From Adiantum capillus-veneris (taxonomy: Eukaryota; Streptophyta; Polypodiopsida; Polypodiales; Pteridaceae): DNA of 64,000 nucleotides. The notes beneath the pieces are model-generated. The model saw only the letters and a program-made list of their open reading frames with translations. It was not told the origin of the DNA and made no database searches. The stretch is taken from NCBI GenBank assembly GCA_014529385.2, contig CM043966.1, positions 39,678,037 through 39,742,036 of the forward strand, written 5' to 3'. The first letter of the stretch is position 1, and the number at the start of each line of letters is the position of its first letter. This document shows, in pieces, positions 31,760 to 43,443 of the stretch. Position numbers and translations under genes: made by a program.

Positions 31760-32818
31760 ATGTCTACCCTAGATTCAAACGCAGCTTACACAAGCTTGGA
31801 GATCTCGACGATAGAGGAATATCCTCCCACAATGGATCTTCCAAACTTGCAATTGATAAAGATCCATCATGTTGAGAGAGTTTGGATAATTGGTCATGAG
31901 AGTGAAGGACTTTATAGATACATTGACCACAATGAGGTCAATCTTTATAGGTGCTCAGATCCATACCTAGAAGAGATAACGGATTACAAGCTCTTATATG
32001 TCTACACATACGGAGTCGACTATCAATGGAGATCTATAGTTGTCGACAAGTATGGACGAGAATACAGAGTTGTAGAAAACACAAATCCACAGACTGTTCT
32101 AGAAAGAGGTGAATATTTGGTCAATGAAGGACCACAAATGCCTCCACCAAACACGAAAATTCCTGTAGATAAAGATCCGAGAGATCATGTAGTGGATTTT
32201 AGAAGAGTGATTAGAGCAGAGGAAGTTTCAGATTTTGCGACACAGTTTACGGGATTTGGATTGACTCTAGAAGATGATGCAACGACATGGTTCGATTCGG
32301 TGGAAAAATGGGATTTTAAGACTGTAGATGAGCTGTTTGAAGAGTTTATTGAAGAATTCTCGCCAAAAGGCATTGCTCACAACACGGTCTCGCAAATCCA
32401 TAGATTCAAATAGAAAGAGGATGAATCAGTACGCAAAGCATCATTATGACTCAAGAGATATGTTAAGCTCTGTCCGAGAGCGGAATTACCTACGCAAGCA
32501 CGACTGATGCTAATCTTTATCTAGGGAATGAGACATGCGGGCCTTCAGAAGGATCTCCATATGATAATGAGGATGACGTTAGACGAGTTGATCAAAGAAG
32601 CTCTTTATCTAGTGGATAACTGTGAGGCATACAAAGAAAAGGACTTAAAGAGTGAAGGAGATGACACATCCTCTCAGCACAGTGTTTCACAGATAAGTGA
32701 GTCCCTTGGCAAGCCAACGGCACCTATTGATCAAGAAAAGCTTATCGACGACTTGGTCAAGAGGTTGATTCCTCTTGTAAGGTCTGATTCGGGAGAACCG
32801 AAGTGGTGTGAAATTTAG
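31760..32818 (+). pseudogene. E4 gag, capsid part
   Basis: Starts with ATG at 31760. N-terminal module: HESEGLYRYIDHNEVNLYRC, then SIVVDKYGREYRVVENT. Capsid core: DPRDHVVDFRRVI, GFGLTLEDDATTWFDSVE, FIEEFSPKGIAHNTVSQIHRF, later RYVKLCPRAELPTQARL and KDLHMIMRMTLDELIKEALY. Compared with the E1 gag, four stops interrupt it: TAG at 32411, TGA near 32446, TAG near 32522 and TAG at 32816. In the aligned E1 frame these are Gln or Arg codons, so C-to-T changes explain them. It would form the particle core of the element if intact. Confidence 0.9.
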
Positions 32819-34008
32819 AGAAAATGGACAAACCATACAGAGGAAGAGTGCTATTATAGCATGGAAAATGCTAGGGAGAGGTATGTACAACCTGTTCCAG
32901 AAGCACCTACTCCACCTAGATACATTACGAGGAATGCGCGAGGACCAATAGGAGTTTTAAGGCCACAGCTTGTCTTAGGACAACAAACACCGCTGCCAGG
33001 TGCTAGAATGCCGGTAGACATGCTACCCTTCGGAGCAACAAAATACATGGAGTGGTGAGGCCGGTACAACCTCCACCTCCTGGGTTTCAGTCTAAAGAAA
33101 GAAGGTATGAAATGGACGAAAGGACATTGCGATTCATTGCAAATAGCGGCTTATCTAGGTCAAAGCTTGCTTATAGCCAAGAGGAAATGCTAAAAGAATC
33201 TCCTCAACCAGAGACAGGTTGTCACAAAAGTCATGACAACCACTTGGTCAAACAATGTCCTCATACGGAGATCACTGAAGTAAAGGCCTATTGTCTTGAG
33301 TGTGGCATCACTCACTTGATCCCCGATTGCCCGATAAAACCAAATCAAATCAGGAAAATCACGACAAATGTATCAGGGATTGTTCAGCTCCCTAGTAGCT
33401 CAAAACATGAAAATGTTGTACCAGTTCAAGTGGTTACGAGAGCACAAGCCCAAAAGAAAGCTGATGAGAATCTAGAGACAAAGAACACGGAAAGTGACAC
33501 GAGTCCAAAGACACATGATGGACCAAAGACAGACGCACCTAGTCAAAAAACCAAGAGCAAACGAAATAGTTGGAAAGCTAGAAAGACTAGGATGAAAGCA
33601 CGCAGGGAACGAGAGAAAAAATCCCTAGCTGAGAAGCTTATCGAAGCTGAAAAGAAGATAAAACAACATGAGGAAAAGGCGGCACCTTCTCTTACACATA
33701 TGGTTAAACCTCTAGAAGAACCATCCACGGATGAGAAATCGAGATGTGCTAGTTCAGGAGGATCTGTGTTGGCAGAGAAGGTTAATGAGACATTAGATGC
33801 CCTCTTGAAAGCCTATGATGCGAGGCTCAAAAACAACCAAACCCAAGAACACAGGTGGATGACATATCCCTATACGGAACTAGAAAAGCAAAGGTTTGAA
33901 ATGTGCCATAAAATGATTCAAACAACCCAAGCTTTACTAGAACCACCAGGTGCAAAACCTGAGGATGTGATCCGTGTCATGCCTACACAAGTAATCCCAC
34001 CAAACTAG
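32819..34008 (+). pseudogene. E4 gag C terminus with zinc knuckles
   Basis: After a Pro/Gly-rich linker (32880-33060), the frame 33052-34008 holds CHKSHDNHLVKQC and YCLECGITHLIPDCP, the second a CX2CX4HX4C knuckle and the first a reduced one (its leading Cys pair is altered). A long Lys/Arg/Glu helix follows at 33540-33700 (KARKTRMKARREREKKSLAEK), then a conserved ALLKAYDARLKNNQTQ segment. E1 has the same order at 56680-55700. Nucleic-acid binding is the expected role of the knuckles. The frame is open for 318 codons, then TAG at 34006. Confidence 0.8.
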
Positions 34009-34620
34009 GAACTAAAAGAGCCAGATTCTAGTCATAAGCACATACCAAACCTCAAAGAACCAGCATTAGAACCAAGGATAGTACTAAATACCACGGATAA
34101 CTCTTCCGAGGGATTTCACCAAGCTATACCTGAGGATTGTAAAGAGATAGATGGTCTTGATGAATTGTGGAAACAAGTCAGAGAGGCCAATGAAGCCGAT
34201 GACCTAAGAAGACGAGTAGACAAGACTGGTGATGAACGAGGAGTGTTTCTACCACCAATAGAGGAATTTGAGACTGGATCTCAAATGAATCCAGACGTGA
34301 GATCGTATCGGGGAGACAAATGATCTGTACAATCTATGGATAGTCAACCCCATTCGCTAAGAACACTACCGTCCTACATGGGAGAGTACGAGACCAAGTC
34401 AGATGTGGTTGTAGTCCCATCAAAGAGACTGTCTCCCAACAAGTCCATCGATTCAAAGGGGCTAGTAGATATTCTATCTACCCCAGTCACCTGTACAATA
34501 ATGTTAGCCGAGTTTCTCAGAATAAGACTAAACATGTGGGCTAATGTGGGTAAATGTCTAGAGAAATTTGGTGTAAAAACCCCAATGACTCGAATCGAGG
34601 AATGAATCAAAGAGCTTGAA
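34009..34620 (+). pseudogene. E4 gag-protease linker
   Basis: Frames matching the E1 linker at 55950-55330, for example HSLRTLPSYMGEYETKS, LSTPVTCTIMLAEFLRIR and NMWANVGKCLEKFGVK. Stops at 34321 and 34603 break it. A TITLAELLRLRPNMW-like helix is conserved with E1. Confidence 0.75.
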
Positions 34621-35268
34621 ATGCCTCAACTAAATACTAGGCCAGTGCCATTAAACAAGGTAGGCGAGTATTACGAGGGAGAAGATGGAAACACCACCCT
34701 TCCTATGGAATTCAATGGTGTAAAAACCATGGCAATCCTTGAAAATGGAGCTGGTGTGGCCATTGCAACCAAAGAGGTTTGGAAAAAATGGGGAAAACCT
34801 GCCTTGATATCCACACGAATGACCCTGTAGCTTGCAGACGGACACAAGGAAAATCCCCTAGGACTGCTAGAAAAAGTAATTGTTACTTCTTGTGTCATTG
34901 AATATGAACACACTTTTGCTGTTTTTGACTTTGGCAAGAAGAACAACTATGAAATCATTCTGGGAAGACCATTCATGCGACAGTTGAAAATGGTCCAAGA
35001 TTGGGGTTATGACCATATATACCTGAGACATATGGAAACCATAACAAAGGTAAACTTGAGGGACCATAGCTATAGGGATGTGACGAGAACACCGGTCGAG
35101 GAGTTTGATTCCGCCACAGTTGCAGGATCAGAACTTCCAGCTTGGTTAGGTAAGCCTAAAGAACTGTGGATGTGTGGAGCTTCACAATGTGGTAGCTTGA
35201 AACGTGAGGAATGTATCCTAGAGCGAGCTATGGAGGATAGGGACTATATCCCAGAACCATTTTCCTGA
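34621..35268 (+). pseudogene. E4 retropepsin, active site lost
   Basis: Frame starting MPQLNTRPVPLNKVGEYY, with LPMEFNGVKTMAILENGAG in the active-site position, where E1 has LDSGAG: the catalytic Asp is Glu and the Ser is Asn. ILGRPFMRQLKMVQDWGYD follows, then a post-protease part with WMCGASQCGSLKREE. A TAG at 34828 is a CAG-to-TAG change relative to E1. The element could not have processed its own Gag with this domain. Confidence 0.85.
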
Positions 35269-35302
35269 AGAAGAGTTAGAGCCTTTTGGATGGGAACACA
35301 TC

Positions 35303-36151
35303 TTGGCTACTCTGGACGTGTGTGCCGTGGAGGATGCTCCCACAACAAAGTTTTGTGATGAAAATGGCTATGATGTCGTTGCTTATTTTGCAGTGAGTGT
35401 AATCCACGAAAACGAAGAGAACCAGACATCAACAAGCTCTCGACATAAGGAGCAAACAAAGAAATGTGGAGAATCAAAAGATGAAGAAGACGACGAGTTC
35501 TATGACTGTGTAGAACACTTCCAACTTCAAGAAGATCAACGACCCGAGAATCAATGTCATCGCTACACGAATAAAGTGCATCAAAAGTGGATTCCAAAGT
35601 CCTCGATGAAGACACAGCCACCACAAGAATCCTCATACATGGCTCTTAATAAGGATGAAAAGACTCAGCTAGGAGGAATACGCCTAGAGCAACAAGCTAA
35701 CATTGCTCTAATCAATGGGCTAGAAAAGTCCTCCAAGAAACTACCACCCACAAGCAAACAGACAGTAACTTTCCACTACCAGTCAAAAAATCAAGGGAAA
35801 GTACAAGAACTCAACCTTGCTGAGGATAGTAGAGATAGTGATGAATCTTACGACATACCCTATCATCAACTCAGGCCATCACTATCACCAACCCCTTCAG
35901 CAACAACCATGACATGTCAAAAGAACAAGACAACAAGTCAAAGACAAAAAGCTCGACATATCTGGATACCAAAAAGCCAGATCGGCCAAAAACAGATATG
36001 GATCAAGAAGACAAAGATCTCTAATGACAAATCACAAGATCCAACACCAAAAAAAAAGCAAGGAAAGCGTGCACGAACGGGTAAGAATATCACAAAGTCG
36101 CAAGCTTTCACAACTCAGGTTTGGGCTCCAAAGAAGATGATTCAAGCATGA
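35303..36151 (+). pseudogene. E4 post-protease ORF with W-x-P-K motifs
   Basis: 282 codons: LDVCAVEDAPTTKFCDENGYD, shared with E1 at 54500, then an acidic stretch (KDEEDDEFYDCVE) and a basic, Gln-rich tail with spaced motifs VHQKWIPKSS, HIWIPKSQ, QIWIKKTK and QVWAPKK. A TGA at 36149 (CGA in the later repeat units) ends it; without it the frame would continue through FIWIPKQ, RWIPKKS, QVWVPKR and KKWVPKK to about 36460. In a normal pol, RT would come here. Function of the tail unknown. Confidence 0.65.
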
Positions 36152-39100
36152 AAAAGTCGGGAATTCATTTGGATTCCAAAACAAACACAATATCAACTTT
36201 CAAAGCCTGAATCCCATCACCAACCAAGCGTACAAGGGCTGAAGCAAAGACCACTGTCAACTCACACAACAAAAAGGTGGATCCCAAAGAAGTCTCTTCA
36301 AACACAAACAAAGCACGGGCAAGTATGGGTTCCCAAACGAGAGCCAGCAACAAAACAGACAATAATCGCAAAGAAATGGGTCCCAAAGAAGAACAACAAA
36401 ACTGCTGTCAGTGCATTGCCGCTTGAATTCTTACAATTCTTCCTACGATTACAGTACAGTTAGAAGAGATCAAGTCGCTTCAATCAAGCAACGATATAGG
36501 AGCTTTAGAGACCATTACATTGCTTAGAATAGGAAGCCTCGCCAACAAATGCCAATAAGAAAATTGCTTATACCCACATCTTCCACAACATAAATCTTTT
36601 CCATGCATTGACTGTGCATGCATAATAGGGCTACATTACAAGGCCTGCATAGGCACAACTTTTAATTGCCCAAGCACAACACATAACCTTTGCGATACCC
36701 TGTCGTAAAGGATGACTCCAAATAGGAAGGGGGGAGGCATTCTGAATGCGGACCTAACATTATGACTATTAGAGGGCAATGTTTTGTGAGATGCATTGAA
36801 TTTTTGCGTTTTATTGTGATAATTTTTTGACGAAATTTAGAGTATAGTAGCAATAGTGATGAATCTTACGACATACCCTATCATCAACTCAGGCCATCAC
36901 TATCACCAACCCCTTCAGCAACAACCATGACATGTCAAAAGAACAGGACAACAAGTCAAAGACAAAAAGCTCGACATATCTGGATACCAAAAAGCCAGAT
37001 CGGTCAAAAACAGATATGGATCAAGAAGACAAAGATCTCTAATGACAAATCACAAGATCCAACACCAAAACAAAAGCAAGGAAAGCGTGCACGAACGGGT
37101 AAGAATATCACAAAGTCGCAAGCTTTCACAACTCAGGTTTGGGCTACAAAGAAGATGATTCAAGCACGAAAAAGTCGGGAATTCATTTGGATTCCAAAAC
37201 AAACACAATATCAACTTTCAAAGCCTGAATCCCGTCACCAACCAAGCGTACAAGGGCCGAAGCAAAGACCATTGTCAATTCACACAACAAAAAGGTGGAT
37301 CCCAAAGAAGTCTCTTCAAACACAAACAAAGCACGGGCAAGTATGGGTTCCCAAACGAGAGCCAGCAACAAAACAGACAATAATCGCAAAGAAATGGGTC
37401 CCAAAGAAGAACAACAAAACTGCTGTCAGTGCATCGCCGCTTGAATTCTTACAATTCTTCCTACGATTACAGTACAGTTAGAAGAGATCAAGTCGCTTCA
37501 ATCAAGCAACGATATAGGAGCTTTAGAGACCATTACATTGCTTAGAATAGGAAGCCTCGCCAACAAATGCCAATAAGAAAATTGCTTATACCCACATCTT
37601 CCACAACATAAATCTTTTCCATGCATTGACTGTGCATGCATAATAGGGCTACATTACAAGGCCTGCATAGACACAACTTTTAATTGCCCAAGCACAACAC
37701 ATAACCTTTGGGATACCCTGTCGTAAAGGATGACTCCAAATAGGAAGGGGGGAGGCATTCTGAATGCGGACCTAACATTATGACTATTAGAGGGCAATGT
37801 TTTGTGAGATGCATTGAATTTTTGCGTTTTATTGTGATAATTTTTTGACGAAATTTAGAGTATAGTAGCAATAGTGATAAATCTTACGACATACCCTATC
37901 ATCAACTCAGTCCATCACTATCACCAACCCCTTCAGCAACAACCATGACATGTCAAAAGAACAGGACAACAAGTCAAAGACAAAAAGCTCGACATATCTG
38001 GATACCAAAAAGCCAGATCGGTCAAAAACAGATATGGATCAAGAAGACAAAGATCTCTAATGACAAATCACAAGATCCAACACCAAAACAAAAGCAAGGA
38101 AAGCGTGCACGAACGGGTAAGAATATCACAAAGTCGCAAGCTTTCACAACTCAGGTTTGGGCTCCAAAGAGGATGATTCAAGCACGAAAAAGTCGGGAAT
38201 TCATTTGGATTCCAAAACAAACACAATATCAACTTTCATAGCCTGAATCCCGTCACCAACCAAGCGTACAAGGGCCGAAGCAAAGACCACTGTCAACTCA
38301 CACAACAAAAAGGTGGATCCCAAAGAAGTCTCTTCAAACACAAACAAAGCACGGGCAAGTATGGGTTCCCAAACGAGAGCCAGCAACAAAACAGACAATA
38401 ATCGCAAAGAAATGGGTCCCAAAGAAGAACAACAAAACTGCTGTCAGTGCATCGCCGCTTGAATTCTTACAATTCTTCCTACGATTACAGTACAGTTAGA
38501 AGAGATCAAGTCGCTTCAATCAAGCAACGATATAGGAGCTTTAGAGACCATTACATTGCTTAGAATAGGAAGCCTCGCCAACAAATGCCAATAAGAAAAT
38601 TGCTTATACCCACATCTTCCACAACATAAATCTTTTCCATGCATTGACTGTGCATGCATAATAGGGCTACATTACAAGGCCTACATAGGCACAACTTTTA
38701 ATTGCCCAAGCACAACACATAACCTTTGCGATACCCTGTCGTAAAGGATGACTCCAAATAGGAAGGGGGGAGGCATTCTGAATGCGGACCTAACATTATG
38801 ACTATTAGAGGGCAATGTTTTGTGAGATGCATTGAATTTTTGCGTTTTATTGTGATAATTTTTTGACGAAATTTAGAGTATAGTAGCAATAGTGATAAAT
38901 CTTACGACATACCCTATCATCAACTCAGTCCATCACTATCACCAACCCCTTCAGCAACAACCATGACATGTCAAAAGAACAGGACAACAAGTCAAAGACA
39001 AAAAGCTCGACATATCTGGATACCAAAAAGCCAGATCGGTCAAAAACAGATATGGATCAAGAAGACAAAGATCTCTAATGACAAATCACAAGATCCAACA

Positions 39101-41936
39101 CCAAAACAAAAGCAAGGAAAGCGTGCACGAACGGGTAAGAATATCACAAAGTCGCAAGCTTTCACAACTCAGGTTTGGGCTCCAAAGAGGATGATTCAAG
39201 CACGAAAAAGTCGGGAATTCATTTGGATTCCAAAACAAACACAATATCAACTTTCATAGCCTGAATCCCGTCACCAACCAAGCGTACAAGGGCCGAAGCA
39301 AAGACCACTGTCAACTCACACAACAAAAAGGTGGATCCCAAAGAAGTCTCTTCAAACACAAACAAAGCACGGGCAAGTATGGGTTCCCAAACGAGAGCCA
39401 GCAACAAAACAGACAATAATCGCAAAGAAATGGGTCCCAAAGAAGAACACCAAAACTGCTGTCAGTGCATCGCCGCTTGAATTCTTACAATTCTTCCTAC
39501 GATTACAATACAGTTAGAAGAGATCAAGTCGCTTCAATCAAGCAACGATATAGGAGCTTTAGAGACCATTACATTGCTTAGAATAGGAAGCCTCGCCAAC
39601 AAATGCCAATAAGAAAATTGCTTATACCCACATCTTCCACAACATAAATCTTTTCCATGCATTGACTGTGCATGCATAATAGGGCTACATTACAAGGCCT
39701 ACATAGGCACAACTTTTAATTGCCCAAGCACAACACAAAACCTTTGCGATACCCTGTCGTAAAGGATGACTCCAAATAGGAAGGGGGGAGGCATTCTGAA
39801 TGCGGACCTAACATTATGACTATTAGAGGGCAATGTTTTGTGAGATGCATTGAATTTTTGCGTTTTATTGTGATAATTTTTTGACGAAATTTAGAGTATA
39901 GTAGCAATAGTGATAAATCTTACGACATACCCTATCATCAACTCAGTCCATCACTATCACCAACCCCTTCAGCAACAACCATGACATGTCAAAAGAACAG
40001 GACAACAAGTCAAAGACAAAAAGCTCGACATATCTGGATACCAAAAAGCCAGATCGGTCAAAAACAGATATGGATCAAGAAGACAAAGATCTCTAATGAC
40101 AAATCACAAGATCCAACACCAAAACAAAAGCAAGGAAAGCGTGCACGAACGGGTAAGAATATCACAAAGTCGCAAGCTTTCACAACTCAGGTTTGGGCTC
40201 CAAAGAGGATGATTCAAGCACGAAAAAGTCAGGAATTCATTTGGATTCCAAAACAAACACAATATCAACTTTCATAGCCTGAATCCCGTCACCAACCAAG
40301 CGTACAAGGGCCGAAGCAAAGACCACTGTCAACTCACACAACAAAAAGGTGGATCCCAAAGAAGTCTCTTCAAACACAAACAAAGCACGGGCAAGTATGG
40401 GTTCCCAAACGAGAGCCAGCAACAAAACAGACAATAATCGCAAAGAAATGGGTCCCAAAGAAGAACAACAAAACTGCTGTCAGTGCATCGCCGCTTGAAT
40501 TCTTACAATTCTTCCTACGATTACAATACAGTTAGAAGAGATCAAGTCGCTTCAATCAAGCAACGATATAGGAGCTTTAGAGACCATTACATTGCTTAGA
40601 ATAGGAAGCCTCGCCAACAAATGCCAATAAGAAAATTGCTTATACCCACATCTTCCACAACATAAATCTTTTCCATGCATTGACTGTGCATGCATAATAG
40701 GGCTACATTACAAGGCCTACATAGGCACAACTTTTAATTGCCCAAGCACAACACATAACCTTTGCGATACCCTGTCGTAAAGGATGACTCCAAATAGGAA
40801 GGGGGGAGGCATTCTGAATGCGGACCTAACATTATGACTATTAGAGGGCAATGTTTTGTGAGATGCATTGAATTTTTGCGTTTTATTGTGATAATTTTTT
40901 GACGAAATTTAGAGTATAGTAGCAATAGTGATAAATCTTACGACATACCCTATCATCAACTCAGTCCATCACTATCACCAACCCCTTCAGCAACAACCAT
41001 GACATGTCAAAAGAACAGGACAACAAGTCAAAGACAAAAAGCTCGACATATCTGGATACCAAAAAGCCAGATCGGTCAAAAACAGATATGGATCAAGAAG
41101 ACAAAGATCTCTAATGACAAATCACAAGATCCAACACCAAAACAAAAGCAAGGAAAGCGTGCACGAACGGGTAAGAATATCACAAAGTCGCAAGCTTTCA
41201 CAACTCAGGTTTGGGCTCCAAAGAGGATGATTCAAGCACGAAAAAGTCGGGAATTCATTTGGATTCCAAAACAAACACAATATCAACTTTCATAGCCTGA
41301 ATCCTGTCACCAACCAAGCGTACAAGGGCCGAAGCAAAGACCACTGTCAACTCACACAACAAAAAGGTGGATCCCAAAGAAGTCTCTTCAAACACAAACA
41401 AAGCACGGGCAAGTATGGGTTCCCAAACGAGAGCCAGCAACAAAACAGACAATAATCGCAAAGAAATGGGTCCCAAAGAAGAACAACAAAACTGCTGTCA
41501 GTGCATCGCCGCTTGAATTCTTACAATTCTTCCTACGATTACAGTACAGTTAGAAGAGATCAAGTCGCTTCAATCAAGCAACGATATAGGAGCTTTAGAG
41601 ACCATTACATTGCTTAGAATAGGAAGCCTCGCCAACAAATGCCAATAAGAAAATTGCTTATACCCACATCTTCCACAACATAAATCTTTTCCATGCATTG
41701 ACTGTGCATGCATAATAGGGCTACATTACAAGGCCTACATAGGCACAACTTTTAATTGCCCAAGCACAACACATAACCTTTGCGATACCCTGTCGTAAAG
41801 GATGACTCCAAATAGGAAGGGGGGAGGCATTCTGAATGCGGACCTAACATTATGACTATTAGAGGGCAATGTTTTGTGAGATGCATTGAATTTCTGCGTT
41901 TTATTGTGATAATTTTTTGACGAAATTTAGAGTATA
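35826..41936 (+). repeat. Six tandem copies of a 1018-bp unit
   Basis: Units start at about 35826, 36844, 37862, 38880, 39898 and 40916, with exactly 1018 bp between matching points (for example the ATG at 35909, 36927, 37945, 38963, 39981, 40999). Each unit holds the W-x-P-K coding tail (about 620 bp) and about 400 bp of noncoding 3' sequence. Identity is about 99% by eye. Units 3-6 share a TAG in 'caactttcatag'; units 1 and 2 have AAG. Unit 2 has the longest open tail (36927-37481). 1018 is not a multiple of three, so the array does not encode a repeated protein. Confidence 0.97.
36927..37481 (+). pseudogene. W-x-P-K tail, unit 2 (longest open copy)
   Basis: 184 codons within unit 2, starting at an internal Met. 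It contains eight Trp-based words (IWIPK, IWIKK, VWATK, IWIPK, RWIPK, VWVPK and KWVPK among them) spaced by 15-35 basic, Gln/Thr-rich residues and ends FLRLQYS. No start of its own is likely; it is a copy of the 3' coding end of the E4 post-protease ORF. Confidence 0.5.
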
Positions 41937-42113
41937 TGCCCTCATAGTAGTGTTACAGAGGAGTATGGGGACAAAATCCATATATGAGCCCCTAGGGACA
42001 TGTGTATAGTGTACATAGCATTTAGATTTCTATTTAAATGATTTTTCTTTTGTTGAGTTGTTTTAAGATTTTCCTTGTTTATTATTAAGAAAAAATTTAT
42101 TAAAAAATCCATA
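41937..42113. other. Junction after the tandem array
   Basis: Unrelated AT-rich sequence begins where the last unit stops. No gene or repeat recognised. Confidence 0.4.
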
Positions 42114-42323
42114 ATCCACATGAAGAAAAGACTGACGAGAGGCCTGAGCACTACAAAGAGAAGAGGCTACAGGAAAACGATGAAACTTCACGAAGTATGT
42201 CTCAGCAGCCACTACAACAGCCGAAGAACTTGTCACAAAGCAGTGTCAACATGCAACCGACAAGTCAGAGTCGAGTAGCTACGCCACAAAATGAGCGAGG
42301 TGAGCAAAAGAGTCGAAGTCTAA
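42114..42323 (+). pseudogene. Gln/Ser-rich open stretch, possibly captured
   Basis: An open frame of about 68 codons without its own ATG: HEEKTDERPEHYKEKR, then a Gln/Ser/Pro-rich run (SMSQQPLQQPKNLSQSS). Its composition is unlike the retroelement frames around it. It lies upstream of the helicase fragment and may be an exon of the same captured gene or of another. The next 450 bp (42324-42780) look intron-like: T-rich, no convincing frame. Confidence 0.3.
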
Positions 42324-42960
42324 GTACTTAAGTCTGGTGAAGTGAAGGAGAAGGTCCAAAAGACACTCACATACTGAGCACTGTGAGATACGAGTGGAGA
42401 AACTTCTACATCGAAAACCCTTCTTGGAAAGGTGGAAGCTATTGAGACATATTTTGATGTCACATGTGCTACATTTATTCCTCGAAACACCCATCATCTC
42501 CTTCTTTCATATTGCATGCTTTTGTTGACAAATTTCTCATATGCATATAGAGTGTCCCATAATTGGCACTTGCATCAGGCACTCTTTCCGTGTTTCACCC
42601 AAGCACTCACCTTTCATGAACATGTACTTCTCGTTCAACTGATCAACTCCAATAAGAGCGTATACCAAAGGCATTTTTTCCCACCGGGTTTTTTTTTCCC
42701 TTTGGTCATCCAAGATTTAGACCCTAATCTAAAGACACCTATCACCATCCTCTTGTACATATTCCTTCTACATTAACAATAAGGAAATGCTACTCAGATC
42801 AATTGACAAATGAATTGGAGCACCAATTTCAGATCATAGCATACTTCTCCTCAATGGCGAGTCGAAGAATGGCCTACACTGACAAAGCTGCAGACAACAC
42901 TAACAACATGATTGCACAGGAACAAAGAAGTCCCCAATGACAAAGAGCAGACATAAGGAC

Positions 42961-43385
42961 ATACTTTGCATTGGAGTGAAACGTGGCCTAAAGAAGTCCT
43001 TACAAAGTTGTCATTGGCTCACAAGAGTAGAAAGCCAATCACTCAATTCTACAGATTGTAGAAGTTGTTTCTGAGAATCACAAATACTCCGAATTGACAG
43101 ATTTGCTGGAGCAAGTGATGGATGGAGCTTTCTCTATCCATGATGATAAGACTCAAGTTAAACGACATTGGGTTCTTTTTGAATTTGGATCTGGCAGTAG
43201 ACATATAATGACAGAAACAGATGCTACAGCTCGGAGCATGGATGTGAAAGACATAAAGTTCATCATCAATTATGATTTTCCTGAATCATGAGAAGACTAT
43301 GTACATCGGATTGGACGAACAAGACAAGCTACTACAAAGGCTATAGCCTATACTTTCTTTCCAACAACAAAACGACAGCAAAGAC
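42961..43385 (+). pseudogene. Captured DEAD-box RNA helicase fragment
   Basis: C-terminal helicase domain of a DEAD-box RNA helicase of the DBP2/DDX5 type, spread over frames. At 42964 the frame reads TLHWSETWPKEV (usual SATWPKEV), near 43030 KANHSILQIVEVVSE, at 43094 TDLLEQVMDG, then FSIHDDKTQVKRHWVLFEF, the motif V region TETDATARSMDVKDIKFIINYDFPES, a TGA, and EDYVHRIGRTRQATTKAIAYTFF with motif VI HRIGRTxR altered to HRIGRTRQ. About 27 residues between MDG and the IHDDK segment are missing, in the place of the usual ILIFVETK block, perhaps a lost exon. Host DEAD-box proteins use ATP to remodel RNA; this piece cannot. It lies between the array and the polypurine tract of E4. Confidence 0.88.
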
Positions 43386-43428
43386 CACATCGCCATCGAC
43401 AATCAGGTCATGTCGGGGACGACATGAA

Positions 43429-43443
43429 CGCGGAAGGGGGGAA
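43429..43443 (+). promoter_or_regulatory. E4 polypurine tract
   Basis: CGGAAGGGGGGAA just before the LTR start TGTTGATC at 43444. Confidence 0.8.

Noticed and set aside
36165-41476. Repeated minus-strand 73-codon frames with a hydrophobic start
   Set aside because: They are antisense shadows of the W-x-P-K coding tail, repeated only because the unit is repeated.
35826-41936. CRISPR-like array or multigene family
   Set aside because: The 1018-bp units are direct tandem copies without spacers, in a plant retroelement, and the unit length shifts frame.
42432-42776. 114-codon hydrophobic frame as a membrane protein
   Set aside because: T-rich, no known motif, and it sits where an intron or decayed DNA is expected.
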